Positions 37,568-38,645 of a DNA stretch of 38,645 nt are shown here, piece after piece. How positions within the stretch are numbered: position 1 is the stretch's first letter; each line of letters opens with the position of its first letter. The notes below the pieces were generated by a model that saw only the letters and a program-made list of their open reading frames with translations, was not told the origin of the DNA and made no database searches. The stretch is from positions 1-38,645 of the forward strand of contig CAZCQZ010000017.1 of NCBI GenBank assembly GCA_964500965.1, written 5' to 3'. The DNA comes from JAISGQ01 sp964500965. Lineage in GTDB: Bacteria; Bacillota; Clostridia; Oscillospirales; Acutalibacteraceae. Position numbers and translations under genes: made by a program.

Positions 37568-38645
37568 TTACCAAAGTGTTTTACCGATTGCGTTGCTTGC
37601 CTGACCGTTGCTTGTGGCGGTAGTACCGTCGGCAAATTCAATGGTCAGATTACCGGTGCCGCTGACGGTATCGGAATCAACATTCAGTCGTGTTTTGCCC
37701 CAAGCATATTTCGCAGTAACCATACTGCCGATTGCAAGAGCATATGTGCCTGTATCTGTACCCTCCGAAGCGTTTTTAATGGTTACGTCACCGGTGGATT
37801 TAATGTTCTTCCATGTGCCGCCTGCAATACCGACAACACCGCCGACATTTCCTGTATTCGCGATTACATCCAGATTGGTTGTAATGTTCTGACATACAGA
37901 GCTGTAAACCGTTATCGCCGTAACGCCGCCGACAGTGCCTGTAGCACCGGTAACGCCAACATTACTTACATAGCTTCCTGCATCAACATCAATTGTAATA
38001 TCCTGAATTGATGCAAGCATACACCAGTGGCTTAACGGAGAACCTGCAATGCCGCCGGAGTTGCCGCCCTTGACAGTTACCTTGCCGGTAAGCTTGCAGT
38101 TCCAGATGTTTGACTGTCCGGAATATGCGACATGTTGGTATGTGTCAAGTATGCCGACAAATGCACCGGCGCAGTTCTTTGCATAAACGTCTGCATTGTT
38201 GATTGTAAGGTTGCGAATATAAGCCATATTTCCGGAAGCGTATAGACAACCCATGAATCCCTGTCCTGTAGCATCGGTATCAACGGGAGATTTCACACCG
38301 CCGTTAACCTTGAGGTTTGAAATCGTGTGTCCGTTACCGTCGAAATCGCCCATGAACGGGTGTGATGCCGTTCCGATCGGTGTCCAGTTGATATTATTCA
38401 GATTCATGTCGTTTTCAAGAGTGACAGTATATCCGTAATAGCTCTTGCCGTCATTTACAGACTTTGCAAATGCCGCGAGAAGCTCCGGCGTTGTGATTTT
38501 CAAAGTCTTTGCTTCGTTGTCGGTAGCAGCGGCGAGCTCCTCATCGGAAGCAACCGCTCCGCTCCAAAGCAGACCGAAATTGTCATAGGTAGCGTCTTTA
38601 TCGTACTGATTTGTGGTGCTGTCGTACTCAACGGTATCCTGAGTT
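37568..38645 (-). CDS. Beta-helix/GLUG-type surface protein, C-terminal part (start beyond window)
   Basis: About 359 residues of an open frame that continues past the window edge; the apparent start at 38503 is a Leu codon inside it. The visible part shows FMGDFDGNGHTISNLKVNG, a hallmark of GLUG/adhesin-type repeats, then successive beta-helix rungs with GGIAGSPL, GGVTAI and GGVVGIAGG. No LPxTG or TM segment lies at the C-terminus (ends SNAIGKTLW), so the anchor, if any, is at the missing N-terminus. It is expected to be secreted and surface-bound. The region 37390-37567 holds only the terminator. Confidence 0.8.
   Translation of the reverse strand, partial: TQDTVEYDSTTNQYDKDATYDNFGLLWSGAVASDEELAAATDNEAKTLKITTPELLAAFAKSVNDGKSYYGYTVTLENDMNLNNINWTPIGTASHPFMGDFDGNGHTISNLKVNGGVKSPVDTDATGQGFMGCLYASGNMAYIRNLTINNADVYAKNCAGAFVGILDTYQHVAYSGQSNIWNCKLTGKVTVKGGNSGGIAGSPLSHWCMLASIQDITIDVDAGSYVSNVGVTGATGTVGGVTAITVYSSVCQNITTNLDVIANTGNVGGVVGIAGGTWKNIKSTGDVTIKNASEGTDTGTYALAIGSMVTAKYAWGKTRLNVDSDTVSGTGNLTIEFADGTTATSNGQASNAIGKTLW

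Overview
The window reads as ordinary chromosome of an anaerobic, probably spore-forming gut member of the Clostridia, most likely Ruminococcus-like (Oscillospiraceae). The evidence is a Gram-positive nusA operon, strong GGAGG ribosome binding sites, a SpoIIQ-like protein, rubrerythrin, a split TauE/SafE pair, lipoprotein GH5 enzymes and a secreted GH53 galactanase with threonine-rich linkers. The genus is inference. I saw no rRNA, tRNA, CRISPR array, transposase or prophage gene.

Layout. 1-3595 (minus): the canonical rimP-nusA-ylxR-ylxQ-infB operon, with infB cut by the window edge. 3604-4162: a small membrane protein with its own promoter. 4320-8785 (minus): a four-gene cell-envelope operon (lipoprotein, NAGPA-type phosphodiester glycosidase, Lgt-like membrane protein, TagB/TagF-like transferase); the last two lack or alter key residues. 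8825-10986 (plus): a YitT-like membrane protein and a DUF362/ferredoxin protein. 11067-13445: an XRE regulator and a lipoprotein GH5. 13568-18947 (plus): a PASTA pseudokinase, a degenerate LCP-like protein, then folE-folP-folB-folK. 19058-19894: a PlsC-like protein with an altered motif. 19938-22773 (minus): an acidic membrane-anchored protein, a candidate small RNA with its own promoter and terminator, and a GT2 glycosyltransferase. 22849-24856: a second GH5 lipoprotein, paralogous to the first. 24977-30125: a modular galactanase diverging from a 12-TM membrane protein that ends in a LuxR-type HTH. 30134-38645: an unrecognised protein, a GT39-like glycosyltransferase, a DegV protein, the TauE/SafE halves, a Usp-domain protein, SpoIIQ-like, an unrecognised membrane-anchored protein, rubrerythrin, a signal-less DxDGDG repeat protein, and the 3' part of a beta-helix/GLUG-type surface protein.

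How it fits together. The accessory content concerns the cell surface and plant polysaccharide use: two GH5 enzymes, a galactanase, three glycosyltransferase-type proteins, an envelope operon and a surface beta-helix. Several proteins look like pseudoenzymes or altered enzymes by motif inspection (pseudokinase, LCP-like, PlsC-like, TagF-like, Lgt-like). The strongest candidates for undescribed biology are the envelope operon, the pseudokinase/LCP-like pair, the membrane LuxR protein beside galactanase, the DxDGDG repeat protein and the small RNA unit. Promoters were called only where -35 and -10 boxes had a 16-17 bp spacer next to a well-supported gene. All functions come from motif reading; no searches were run.
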